From Verrucomicrobiaceae bacterium UBA7681 (lineage in GTDB: Bacteria > Verrucomicrobiota > Verrucomicrobiia > Verrucomicrobiales > Verrucomicrobiaceae), in NCBI GenBank assembly GCA_002482965.1, contig DLGZ01000066.1:11030-26615 (forward strand): a DNA stretch of 15,586 bases, in the 5' to 3' direction. Positions within the stretch are counted from its first letter, which is position 1. Each line of letters opens with the position of its first letter. The position numbers and the translations under genes are program-made. The notes under the pieces were generated by a model. The model ran no database searches and had not been told where the DNA came from. It was given only the letters and a program-made list of their open reading frames with translations. Below, in pieces: positions 7,203 through 14,455 of this stretch.

Positions 7203-7324
7203 ATTTCGCCACCCTCGACCTCAACCTCGGCATCAATCCCCACACCAGCACCGTCTCCGACTTCTCCGGCCGCCCCCACTACCCCGTCGACAACGACTTC
7301 CAGTCCATCAAAGAACTGGCGTAA
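7203..7324 (+). pseudogene. Coding-like 3' remnant of an unidentified gene
   Basis: From about 7203 the plus strand switches to the C-rich codon use seen in true genes of this window and reads 'LDLNLGINPHTSTVSDFSG' followed by 'PVDNDFQSIKELA' and a TAA at 7322-7324. The 200 bases upstream in the same frame have a different composition and look non-coding, so this is probably the tail of a lost gene rather than a complete small gene starting at 6998. I do not recognise the family. Confidence 0.35.
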
Positions 7325-7577
7325 GCGGTATGTAACCCTGCGAACAGCAGGCCATCTCAAAGCCACCATGCTCGCTCGCTGCGAGTTCATGCTTGCTTGT
7401 AAACGTAGGCGTGAAAGCGTGTCAGCGCGAAGACACAGCCGAAGAATATCTTGGCTTCGAGAACTGGAAAGCTAGCATCCAAGCCTTTTGATAATGTCCA
7501 TGCCTCCCGTCTCCGCTTCATTCCCAGCGCTTCACCGGCCCCGCACCCATCACCCCCTTTTTTGAATCGAACCCCTC

Positions 7578-8207
7578 ATGTCCTCAGTTCACGAAGTCGG
7601 CGCCCATGCCTCCCAGCATCAGCTGGAAAAATTACTCGCAGAGCGCCTCATCCCCGGCGCGGACCGCGCTGCCGTAGACGCACGCATCTGGAATCTCTTC
7701 GGTGAGACCTGGGCCGTCATGTTCACCGATCTCTCCGGCTTCTCGCGCCATGTCGCCGAATTCGGCATCGTCCACTTTTTGCAGGTCATCTATGAGGCGC
7801 AGCGCATCTTCACACCCTGCGTGGACAGCAACGACGGCATCCTCTTAAAAGTCGAAGGCGACAGCATGCTCATCATCTTCCGCACCGTCGCCAGCGCCCT
7901 TCAGTGCGCCGTGGACATGCAGCGCACCGCCAAAACCTACAACGCCGGCAAGCCCAAGGAAGAGCACATCCTGCAATGCATCGGCCTCGGCTACGGCCCC
8001 GTCCTCCGCATCGGCGACTCCGATGTCTTTGGCTCTGAAGTCAACGCCGCCAGCAAACTCGGCGAAGACACCGCCCAAGCCTGGGAAATCCTCGTCACCG
8101 CCTCCTTCCAAGCCGCCGCCGCAGACATCCCCGGCCTCCACTTCGAACCCATCGAATACATCCCACCCGGCGCCAACAGCGCAGCCCGGGTCCTCTACGA
8201 TCTCTGA
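7578..8207 (+). CDS. Class III adenylate/guanylate cyclase-domain protein
   Basis: This 209-residue soluble protein is essentially one class III nucleotidyl cyclase catalytic domain, which makes cAMP or cGMP from ATP or GTP. Visible key positions are Asp51 in 'VMFTDLSGFS' and Asp95 in 'KVEGDSMLIIF', the two metal-binding aspartates. Lys91 and Asp149 (in SDVFGSEVN) sit where adenine-selecting residues occur in adenylate cyclases, and Asn156 is the first transition-state residue. The usual transition-state arginine is replaced by Lys160 (NAASKLGED), which could lower activity. There is no membrane span or N-terminal sensor domain beyond about 40 residues. The ATG at 7578 leads directly into a plausible helix and has no strong Shine-Dalgarno. 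The secreted hydrolase gene follows 175 bases later on the same strand. Confidence 0.88.
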   Translation: MSSVHEVGAHASQHQLEKLLAERLIPGADRAAVDARIWNLFGETWAVMFTDLSGFSRHVAEFGIVHFLQVIYEAQRIFTPCVDSNDGILLKVEGDSMLIIFRTVASALQCAVDMQRTAKTYNAGKPKEEHILQCIGLGYGPVLRIGDSDVFGSEVNAASKLGEDTAQAWEILVTASFQAAAADIPGLHFEPIEYIPPGANSAARVLYDL

Positions 8208-8382
8208 TAAAGAGCAGGGGAAGCTTCACTCACATGAGTGGCCAGATCCGCCACCTACATACCAAAGGGCTGTGATCGAATGTCTCAGTCATGTGATGAA
8301 GACCATTTTATACCTTCATGTTCAATCCCTCGTCGGTCGCGCGTATGCGTCGTGGCACTTCATCCCATCTCTCCGCGTCCCC

Positions 8383-9429
8383 ATGCTCTTCCGTACCTTC
8401 GCTGCGCTCCCGCTCTTCGCTGTACTCAGCCTCACCTTCCTCAACCTCACCGCCCCCGCCGCAGAGCCCACCTTCAGCTTCACCGTTCTCGAAATCCCCG
8501 ACATCCAGCGCGGCGCAGGCCTCGCCATCGTCATGCGCACTCCTTCCGGCAAGACCTGGCTCTATGATACCGGCACCGCGCATCCCGAAAAACTCTCCTC
8601 CGACGGCTGGCTCGCCAACTTCAATGCCGGGCGCGATCTCATTGCCCAGCACCTCCAAAAAGAAGACATCACCAGCATCGACGGCATCTTCATCAGCCAC
8701 GCTCACTACGACCACTTCGGTGGCCTCCTCTGGCTCAAGGACAACTTCCCCATCAAGCTCCTCATCGACTGCGGCTACATTTTCCACAGCGACGTCGAAG
8801 CCGACTACCTCGGCACCAACAAAGGCGAGCTCGACCACTACACCCGTGTCCGCGAAGAATTCCGCTCACGCGGCGCCTACCTCTGCGCCACCGCTGGCGA
8901 AACCCTCAAGCTCGACCCCGACTTGAAGATCGAAGTCATCGCCCCGCCCAAGACCTGGTTCACCGCCCCCCACATCACCACCCGCCCCAAGAACGACACA
9001 CCCTCCCACTTCCTCGTCAACGCCAACTCCCTCATGCTCCGCATCCAGTTCGGCGACATCGTCTTCCTCCTCCCCGGCGACATCCAGACCGAAGACATCG
9101 AAGCCAGCCTCATGCCCTTCGTCGACAAATCAAAACTCAAATGCCACATTCTGGTAGCCCCGGGTCACGGCATCCATCCCATCCCCAAAGAATTCGGCGC
9201 AGCCACCCACCCCGAAGTCTCCATCGCCAGCGTCTTCCCACGCTACGCCAAAGGCATCCGCAGCACCAAAGACCTCCAGGCCCTCGGCACAAAAACCTAC
9301 GTCACCGGCCTCCACGGCAACGTCCACATCACCACCAACGGCAAAACCTACCAAGTCACCACCGACCGCGACGACACCACAAAGCCACCCGCCTCCGTCA
9401 CCAAACCCGCACCCGCTGCGGCAAAGTAA
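8383..9429 (+). CDS. Secreted metallo-beta-lactamase-fold hydrolase (ComEC C-terminal-like)
   Basis: This 348-residue protein has a signal peptide (about residues 1-27, ending near TAPAAEP) and a metallo-beta-lactamase fold domain of the ComEC/Rec2 C-terminal type. Metal ligands visible in order are His106-x-His108-x-Asp110-His111 in 'SHAHYDHFGG', Asp233 in 'LLPGDIQ', and His262 in 'VAPGHG'. The 'NANSLMLRIQFGDIVFLLPGD' block is characteristic of this subgroup, which includes extracytoplasmic nucleases and other hydrolases; the substrate here cannot be told. There are no competence membrane spans, so it is a stand-alone enzyme outside the inner membrane. The Ala/Pro/Lys-rich C-terminus looks disordered. 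The ATG at 8383 places the signal peptide at the N-terminus; an in-frame ATG at 8296 would precede it with atypical sequence. Confidence 0.87.
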   Translation: MLFRTFAALPLFAVLSLTFLNLTAPAAEPTFSFTVLEIPDIQRGAGLAIVMRTPSGKTWLYDTGTAHPEKLSSDGWLANFNAGRDLIAQHLQKEDITSIDGIFISHAHYDHFGGLLWLKDNFPIKLLIDCGYIFHSDVEADYLGTNKGELDHYTRVREEFRSRGAYLCATAGETLKLDPDLKIEVIAPPKTWFTAPHITTRPKNDTPSHFLVNANSLMLRIQFGDIVFLLPGDIQTEDIEASLMPFVDKSKLKCHILVAPGHGIHPIPKEFGAATHPEVSIASVFPRYAKGIRSTKDLQALGTKTYVTGLHGNVHITTNGKTYQVTTDRDDTTKPPASVTKPAPAAAK

Positions 9430-9505
9430 ACGCCTTGCCGCAAACTGAGCACACTCTTTAATGTGCAAGAATCGCAGCATTAAGCGCTGCGGGCACAAAG
9501 CGTGA

Positions 9506-9677
9506 CAGGAGCGCGGACCTCCGAGTCCGCAGCACTCCGCAAACACACGCGGTTCCGAATCCCCCCGCAGCCATTTGCTCTCTCGCCCCCGAAGCCCTCG
9601 TGCTTCCAAGGCTTCGCATGCTGCCACACCCGCTGCATGAAAGCGACCCGCTGCGGACTCGGAGGTCCGCGCTCCTG
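9506..9677. repeat. MITE-like element with perfect 28-bp inverted ends
   Basis: The sequences at 9506-9533 and 9650-9677 are perfect reverse complements over 28 bases (core GCGGACCTCCGAGTCCGC), separated by 116 bases. The flanks just outside continue the symmetry imperfectly (aaagcgt... / ...acgcttt-like). The interior has no credible gene. The arms could form a long hairpin in RNA, or be the ends of a small non-autonomous mobile element. It occupies most of the gap between the hydrolase and the GTG-start secreted protein. Confidence 0.7.
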
Positions 9678-9807
9678 AAGCGTTTTCTTCAGCGGAGCCC
9701 CGTTCATTTAGCTGGAATAACCATTTCCGGAATTCTGTCCAAGAACTCATAACACGCCCTCGACAGATCACCCAGCTCTCCAATACTCACGCCACCACTC
9801 ACCACCC

Positions 9808-10461
9808 GTGAAACTCCTCCTTCTCCTCGCCGCCCTGCTTCCCGCAGCCGCACTCGCGCTCGAAGAAGTAGACGCAGAAGCGAGCCACACCGAATTCACC
9901 TTCCGCGTGCGCAAGTCCACCGCCACCCTGCGGGTCATCACGGAGGGCCTGCCTTTCGCCAACCGCCTCGTCATCTCCTTTTCCGACCCCCACGTCCCGC
10001 AGCAGGTCATCCCGTGCGACGACGCATCTCACAGCATCGAGCTTCGCCCCGCAGATGAACACCCCGGCTTTGAGTCCGCCGATTACGATGGCAACGGCTT
10101 CAATGACTTCAGCTTTGAAGACGCCTCCGGAACCGCCGCCAATCACATCAGGCACTACTTTTTCTACACTCCCGCCAAACGCCGCTTCGTGCGCCGGAGC
10201 GACTTCGACGAGTCCGGCGTTTCGAACTACGACGCTGACACCGGCCTGTTCTCCGGCTACTGGCGCAGCGGCCCCAGTGCCATCAGCCAGTTCTACCGTT
10301 TCGAGCGTGGCCGTCTCAGCCTTGTGCGCCGGGTAGAGAAAGGCTACGCAGACTCTTTCCGCGACATCCTCCCGCACGCGCCGGACGACATCGAGTATCT
10401 CATCACCACACTATATCAGTCCAAAGGTCGCATGCGGCGGTTTTACACCAGCTACAGGTAG
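9808..10461 (+). CDS. Secreted protein, XAC2610-like
   Basis: This 217-residue protein starts with GTG and an immediate signal peptide (MKLLLLLAALLPAAALA). The mature part contains 'SADYDGNGFNDFSFEDASG' at about 90-108, then an aromatic 'HYFFYTPAKRRFVRRSDFDE' strand pair and 'YDADTGLFSGYWRSG'. This arrangement, an Asp-rich calcium-like loop followed by repeated beta strands describing field-like data, resembles the XAC2610-related/FG-GAP-like periplasmic family, but the match is from memory and partial. The C-terminal 60 residues are basic and helical. The GTG at 9808 is chosen because it puts the signal peptide exactly at the N-terminus; no in-frame ATG does. It is likely periplasmic or extracellular, with function unknown. 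Confidence 0.72.
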   Translation: MKLLLLLAALLPAAALALEEVDAEASHTEFTFRVRKSTATLRVITEGLPFANRLVISFSDPHVPQQVIPCDDASHSIELRPADEHPGFESADYDGNGFNDFSFEDASGTAANHIRHYFFYTPAKRRFVRRSDFDESGVSNYDADTGLFSGYWRSGPSAISQFYRFERGRLSLVRRVEKGYADSFRDILPHAPDDIEYLITTLYQSKGRMRRFYTSYR

Positions 10462-10581
10462 GAGAAAGCAGACAATGCCAGGCCGCAAAGGGCAGGGGAC
10501 GAACCCGCCAAAATCCCCACCCTCAGGCATTGATCACCCGCATAGTTCTTGAGCCCTCACCCACCGCGCCCATATTCCCCC

Positions 10582-11197
10582 ATGCGCAACGCCTTCACCA
10601 GCCGCACCGCCACCCGCGTGAAAAACGGCCGCGTGCAGCCCAAGAACCGCAACCGCCCCACCAGTCACCTCGGCCTGGTCATCGACCGCCAACCCCCCCC
10701 CGGCGCGGCTACCAGCACGTCGTCACCAAAGCCGACCTCTAGGCCTTCCTCGACATCATCCCCGACTGGGGCCGCTACTCAGAGCGGCTCGAGCGCATCG
10801 TCCTCGCCGCCCCCGGCAGCAATTGCGACGGCATGTATGAATTCTTCCACCGCGAAGAAAGCGGCGTCATCTACCTCCACGCCTGGGCCCAGGACCTCTG
10901 GGTCGAGATGATGCCCCACTACTTCCAGGCCCACCAGCACATCTACGACAAGCTCGGCGTCCGCTACGACATCGGCGCTGAATTCACCACCTGCTACTTC
11001 TCCCCGCCCAGGCCCGCGCCTACACCCTCCTCCACGTCTTCCTCCACGAACTCGGCCACCACGTCGACCGCATCCACCAGAAGCACCTCGGCGCCACCAA
11101 AGGCGAGGTCTGCGCCGAACACTTCGCCAACCGCCTCCTCGACACCCTCCTGCCGCTCTACACCCAAGTCTTCGGCCCCCCGCAGACCTCCGAGTAA
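10582..11197 (+). pseudogene. Broken HELGH zinc-metallopeptidase-like gene
   Basis: A single protein can be followed through three frames. Frame one from the ATG at 10582 reads MRNAFTSRTATRVKNG to 'SHLGLVIDRQPPP'. At a run of nine C (10693-10701) it must shift, apparently by one missing base, to read 'RGYQHVVTKADL', then TAG at 10740-10742, then 'AFLDIIPDWGRYSERLERIV' and on to 'YFSPP'. Near 11004-11010 a second missing base moves to 'QARAYTLLHVFLHELGHHVD' and ends 'FGPPQTSE' with TAA. The HELGH motif (11045-11059) is a zincin active-site signature, and the downstream 'EVCAEHFANRLLD' could supply the third ligand, as in ImmA/IrrE-like peptidases. If repaired it would be about 205 residues, soluble, with no signal peptide. 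Either real decay or base-call errors in C/G runs could explain the breaks. Confidence 0.8.
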
Positions 11198-11259
11198 GGC
11201 AGCCCCGCTCCTGCGGAACAGGGAAACCCTGCACCACCCCACTACACCCGCCTCACCGC

Positions 11260-11508
11260 TCACGCCCACCGCCGGTACGCCCAGATCAGGGCACCCGCCA
11301 CCACCAGCGTCACCAGTCCCGTGAGAGCCTCGCGGCCTTTTCCATCCTTCCACCGCCACACGGCCCGCATGTCCAGCTCCCTCAGCCGCCTCCATTCGTC
11401 CGGCAGGTCGTAGCGCCGCCTGCGCCACAGCCACAGCACCACGCTGCCGGTGTACACGCACACATCGTCCAGTATCCATCTCAGCATCAGAGGTCCCAAG
11501 GTCGCCAT
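11260..11508 (-). CDS. Small membrane protein of unknown function
   Basis: This 82-residue protein has an amphipathic or hydrophobic N-terminal part (MLRWILDDVCVYTGSVVLWLW), a basic/acidic middle (RRRRYDLPDEWRRLRELDMRAVWRWKDGK) and a C-terminal membrane span at about 63-78 (LVTLVVAGALIWAYR). It is probably a small inner-membrane protein. A start at the internal Met8 is also possible. No family is recognised and no operon partner is evident. Confidence 0.55.
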   Translation of the reverse strand: MATLGPLMLRWILDDVCVYTGSVVLWLWRRRRYDLPDEWRRLRELDMRAVWRWKDGKGREALTGLVTLVVAGALIWAYRRWA

Positions 11509-11643
11509 ACGTCAGACGCGCAGCCTATTCTGGACTCCGTCCGTCAGGCAATGCCAAAAGAGCGCCATACACCCCAGCGCCCGCAGACGCACAAGCCGCT
11601 CAACCCAACTCCACCACTCCCCGTTGAGCATTCAAAGTCCGGC

Positions 11644-11683
11644 ATTCAATGTTCAATGTTGAGCGTTCAATGTTCAACGTTCC
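11644..11683. repeat. Degenerate heptad repeat array (TTCAATG type)
   Basis: The sequence falls into 7-base units: ATTCAAT, GTTCAAT, GTTGAGC, GTTCAAT, GTTCAAC, GTTCC. A related array with the same 7-base period lies at 15435-15467 in opposite orientation. It is intergenic, between two minus-strand genes. The role is unknown; it is not CRISPR-like because there are no spacers. Confidence 0.75.
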
Positions 11684-11696
11684 CTCTCCGCTGCCC

Positions 11697-11987
11697 TCAC
11701 CACAGCATCGGCATCTTCCCAGCCTGCGGCGACCGAAAATCCAGCAGCTCCGCCAGCGACACCTTGCCCGCGCAGAAGTCCCAGCCCAGCCCCAGCGCGG
11801 AGATCTGACTCGGCGTGATGTTCACCCGCCGCAGATCCTCCGTGCGGTTCACATCAAAGCACCCTGCACGCACGTACGCCCCTGCATCCTCCGGGGAAAA
11901 TCCCGCCTTCAGCCACTGCCTTGCTGCCACTTCCGTACCTTCGATTGCAGCGGCCATTTCAGCTAGATCACAGGAGCTTAGGTTCAT
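11697..11987 (-). CDS. Small cytoplasmic protein of unknown function
   Basis: This 96-residue protein is mostly helical: 'LAEMAAAIEGTEVAARQWLKAGFSPEDAGAYVRAGCFDVNRTEDLRRVNITPSQIS' reads like consecutive short helices, ending with 'FCAGKVSLAELLDFRSPQAG'. There is no signal peptide or membrane segment. I chose the ATG at 11985-11987, which is preceded by a purine-rich GAGGGCGG. A longer reading to 12023 would need a TTG start lying inside a hairpin. No family is recognised. It lies next to a heptad-repeat patch just past its stop. Confidence 0.55.
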   Translation of the reverse strand: MNLSSCDLAEMAAAIEGTEVAARQWLKAGFSPEDAGAYVRAGCFDVNRTEDLRRVNITPSQISALGLGWDFCAGKVSLAELLDFRSPQAGKMPMLW

Positions 11988-12010
11988 GCCGCCCTCTATG
12001 CCACACTTCC

Positions 12011-12036
12011 AACAACTGTTCAAATAAACAGTTGTT
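12011..12036. repeat. Short inverted repeat upstream of a small gene
   Basis: AACAACTGTT (12011-12020) and AACAGTTGTT (12027-12036) are perfect 10-base inverted arms with a 6-base spacer. It sits 24 bases upstream of the start at 11987 and could be an operator or a leader hairpin of that small gene. Confidence 0.45.
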
Positions 12037-12107
12037 TAAAATCACCTGCATCAGCAGACAGATTTCTCATAAATCAAAATGCAACAATCGGCGGCTCGAT
12101 AACAACT

Positions 12108-12141
12108 AAAAAAACACCCGGCAGGAAAAATCCCACCGGGC
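12108..12141 (-). terminator. Intrinsic terminator of the barrel-protein transcript
   Basis: Read on the minus strand, a CCCGG/CCGGG stem (12136-12140 with 12117-12121) encloses a 2x2 internal loop and an inner GGA/TCC stem with a TTTT loop, and is followed by a run of seven T (12108-12114). It lies about 50 bases past the stop at 12192. Confidence 0.75.
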
Positions 12142-12191
12142 GCTCTTCAAATTCACCGGCCTCAGGTCAGCAGACCCGGCCCCTCACATCC

Positions 12192-13040
12192 TCAGGGTGG
12201 CGGCGGTGGCGGCGGTGGCGGCGGTGGCGGCGGCGCACCACCCGCAGGCGATCCACCCGTATCCGTCGAGCCGGCGCTGTTTGTGCCGATGAAGCTCGAG
12301 CCCATGTTTGACGGGTCATCCTTGGGATGGCGATCCTTCAGCGGCTTGCTGCCACCGAAGTACACACGCACACCGCCCATCACCATGGCGAAGTTGTGGT
12401 CACCCACACCCGCGTCCGCGAAGACAGCCACACCATTCACCGGCGTTTGCCATTCCACATGCGCCAGGTAGAAGTTGTGGTTAAAGCGGTTCTGGTACTC
12501 CAGGCGCACCATCAGGTCATCCATCGGGTAGATCGCCGCATACACCCGCGCTGCTACAAAGTTCTGATTCGTCGCCAGCCCCGGAAACGTCGTCGCCACA
12601 TGCGAGTCGTAGTTGTTCCACCCGACCACCGCACCCAGTGTCACCTGCTTAAAGTAGTACTCGCCTTCCATCCCCACGATCACGTCCGTGAACTTCTGGC
12701 TCGTCGTCCAGCTTGAGGCCAGACCAATCAGTCCCTCGCTCGGATCACGCGCAAAAAAGTGCGTGCCCACGCCATAGAAGTTGGTCGAAAAACCATGCTG
12801 ATACAGAGCATCAAACTGCGCCCCTTAGCTGTGGCCCAGCGGCACCGAGAGCGAGCCCGCCACACCCCGTGTGGAGCTGCGATTGATCGCGCCATAGTTC
12901 GCGTCCATCTTGCCATTGATGGCGGACACCGCGGGTGCGGAGGCAGCAGCCACGATGCCCTGTGGGGGCGGCGTGCCAGCGTGGATCTGCGTCACCGCAG
13001 TGACAGCCAGAGCGGCGAGGAGTGTGTTGAGAGTCTTCAT
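12192..13040 (-). pseudogene. Outer-membrane beta-barrel-like protein gene with in-frame TAA and polyproline tail
   Basis: The gene starts MKTLNTLLAALAVTAVTQIHAG, a clear signal peptide, and runs through 'SLSVPLGHS' to a TAA at 12827-12825. It then continues in the same frame with 'GAQFDALYQHGFSTNFYGVG' and alternating amphipathic strands rich in Tyr, Phe and Gly (EGEYYFKQVTLGAVVGW, LMVRLEYQNRFNHNFYLAHVEW, FAMVMGGVRVYFGG). That pattern suits an outer-membrane barrel of about 281 residues. The last strand is followed by a linker and a run of 13 prolines, coded by four exact 9-base tandem units at 12196-12231. A C-terminal tail after the last strand is unusual for such barrels. Only the single stop interrupts the frame, so this may be a recent pseudogene or a base-call error. 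Confidence 0.75.
12196..12231. repeat. Four-copy 9-bp tandem repeat coding polyproline
   Basis: Four exact copies of GGTGGCGGC lie head to tail and, on the minus strand, encode a proline run at the C-terminus of the barrel protein. Such repeats change length by slippage. Confidence 0.85.
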
Positions 13041-13449
13041 TATCAGGAGTTGGGTGATCAACGATGCAACCGCATCGCAGGCCCAGACTGACAAGACACA
13101 GTCTTATATTAATGAAGATTTGCTTTAAGATCATCCAGCCTCGCATCCCATCTCAGCCCTCCAGAGCCGAGAGGGCAGGGTAGGTGGGTCTTGCCACGCC
13201 CGCCGTTGAGTAGAGCCTGGAAGGGTGCGCTTGGAGATCTTCATAACAACATCGGTATGCCTCACAGGCTAAGTACCAAAGCACCTTGAGAGGACTGCGG
13301 CCAGCCTACAAACTCCAAAATCAAATGTCACGCATGAATAGCTCCCAGCTATTCGCCTGCATCACGGGGCTTTGGAGTTTGGGAACTCTACAGCGCAGAG
13401 CCACTGAAACAGCGGCGCAGCATTCCGTACTGGGAGCGCTGGTTTTTAA
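13041..13449. other. Intergenic region with leader hairpin and nested palindromes
   Basis: The left end is the leader of the barrel gene and holds a hairpin (13062-13077, CGATGC/GCATCG with a 4-base loop) about 20 bases before its start. An AT-rich patch around 13100-13130 is the likely promoter location, but the boxes are not clear. The right half holds the nested palindromes listed separately. No gene was recognised. Confidence 0.45.
13310..13380. repeat. Nested palindromes, possible dispersed repeat or structured RNA
   Basis: Outer arms AAACTCCAAA (13310-13319) and TTTGGAGTTT (13371-13380) are perfect inverted repeats. Inside them GAATAGCT-CCC-AGCTATTC (13336-13354) forms a second perfect hairpin. 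The region stands just left of the IS4-like element. Confidence 0.55.
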
Positions 13450-14455
13450 CCAGTAGTGTTCGGCAGAGATCATGTTTTGGGCGGGAGAACAGGCTGGCTG
13501 TTGAGTTTTTGGCATGAGCATGCTGAGCCGTTGCTTCTCAGGCCAGCAGCAAGGGGGCAGTTCTCCATGGCGCTGTGTTTACAGACATGCGCAGCCCCGG
13601 CGCGGCGCCTGCTCTCAGGCCTGCGGTTTTTTAAGCAGCGAGCCGTAGCGCGGCACTCGCACATGGGCGGCGCGGCGTATCTCCGCCCGCATGGCCTCTG
13701 CGAGCTCCTCATCACTGGCCTGCTTCATCTGGTGGAAGGCCAGCATCTCCATGAGCCGCTTGCTCGGCTTGCGGCCCAGCCTCTGCGTCAAAAGCACCGC
13801 GCAGATCAGCGCCGTATAGATCTGGATGGCCACGCCGTTCTCGCTTTCCGCCAGCCGGCCCATTCCATGCGTGGCAGGACATACCACAGGGCGCTGTCGA
13901 CCACGCGCAGGCAGGCCAGGTCCACGCCGCCAAGCTGCGCGGTGGCCTCGGCAGGAAGGTCTGCCACCAGCCGGTGGAGCACCGCCTCGAGCAGTTGCGG
14001 ATCAAAGACGCTCTGCGCCTCAGAGAAGCTGCCCAGGCTCACCGGCGAGGTGCCCAGAGCCTGGCGGGTGCGCCGCAGGCCGCTCGCTGCTCAAAGTGCG
14101 CGCATGGAGCTGAGCACCGGGTTGAACATTCCCAGTAGGAAGAGTGAAAAGTAGTCGCGGCGGTGCAGCGTGCGCCGGGGATCGTGCTCGGTGGCATGTG
14201 CTGCAACTTCGGGGCTGACCTCATCGAGCACGGCCTGGAACTTTTTGACCAGGCTCCATTGCAGCTGCGCACGCTCCTCAATGCGCGAGGGCTTGCTGCC
14301 GCTGGCCGGTTCTGGCTGCTGCAGACCACGGGCGGAAGCAGAGGTTAATGCTGACATGTTCAGTTCATGCCACCTGCGCGTCAAAGGTACAGCTCTTTTT
14401 CAATGCCTGTGGAAAAAATTTCACGGCCAGCACCTTCCTTGCCGAACACTACTGG
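13450..14455 (-). mobile_element. Internally deleted IS4-family element with 16-bp terminal inverted repeats
   Basis: The 16 bases at 13450-13465 (CCAGTAGTGTTCGGCA) reappear as an exact reverse complement at 14440-14455, and the DNA between encodes both ends of an IS4-type transposase. The element is about 1.0 kb, shorter than intact relatives because the catalytic centre has been removed. I see no target-site duplication at the outer flanks. It directly adjoins the 3' end of an IS1182-like transposase on the right, so it may have inserted into that gene. It could still be moved in trans if the ends are functional. Confidence 0.75.
13615..14357 (-). pseudogene. IS4-family transposase remnant, core deleted
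   Basis: From the ATG at 14357 the frame gives an IS4-type N-terminal region: 'RRDYFSLFLLGMFNPVLSSMRAL', a TGA at 14093-14091 (family members have Cys here), then 'AASGLRRTRQALG', 'VSLGSFSEAQSVFDPQLLEAVL' and 'VVDSALWYVLPRMEWA', which probably carries the first catalytic Asp. At about 13852-13862 the text jumps, with a frame change, to the family's C-terminal region 'LAESENGVAIQIYTALICAVL' and 'KRLMEMLAFHQMKQASDEELAEAM'. The middle, which would hold the second Asp and the Y-R-E-K glutamate motif, is missing. The product cannot transpose. Both a nonsense codon and a deletion show long-term decay. Confidence 0.8.

Larger units (their letters stand above)
6974..7577. other. Gene-poor island between the sigma factor and cyclase genes
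   Basis: No intact gene was recognised over 604 bases. About 7050-7100 is AT-richer than its surroundings and full of 'atcaa/caatc' words. A perfect 17-nt palindrome lies at 7138-7154, with a partial repeat of its left arm (gattgtcga) at 7162-7170. A short coding-like segment follows at about 7203-7324, described separately. The rest, to 7577, shows no structure that I can name and should contain the cyclase promoter. Confidence 0.4.

Noticed and set aside
7027..7251. Minus-strand small protein in the gene-poor island
   Set aside because: It spans the AT-rich words and the palindrome, with no family features and no ribosome-binding site.
8227..8240. Terminator after the cyclase gene
   Set aside because: CACTCA/TGAGTG pairs with only a two-base loop and has no T-run.
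8023..8382. Open frame that fuses upstream sequence to the metallo-beta-lactamase protein
   Set aside because: The first part overlaps the cyclase gene in another frame and would bury the signal peptide.
9130..9783. Minus-strand frame of 217 residues over the hydrolase 3' end and the inverted repeat
   Set aside because: It is antisense to a solid gene and runs through both repeat arms; no domain or start context supports it.
11644..11683. CRISPR array
   Set aside because: The 7-base units are contiguous, with no spacers and no cas genes nearby.
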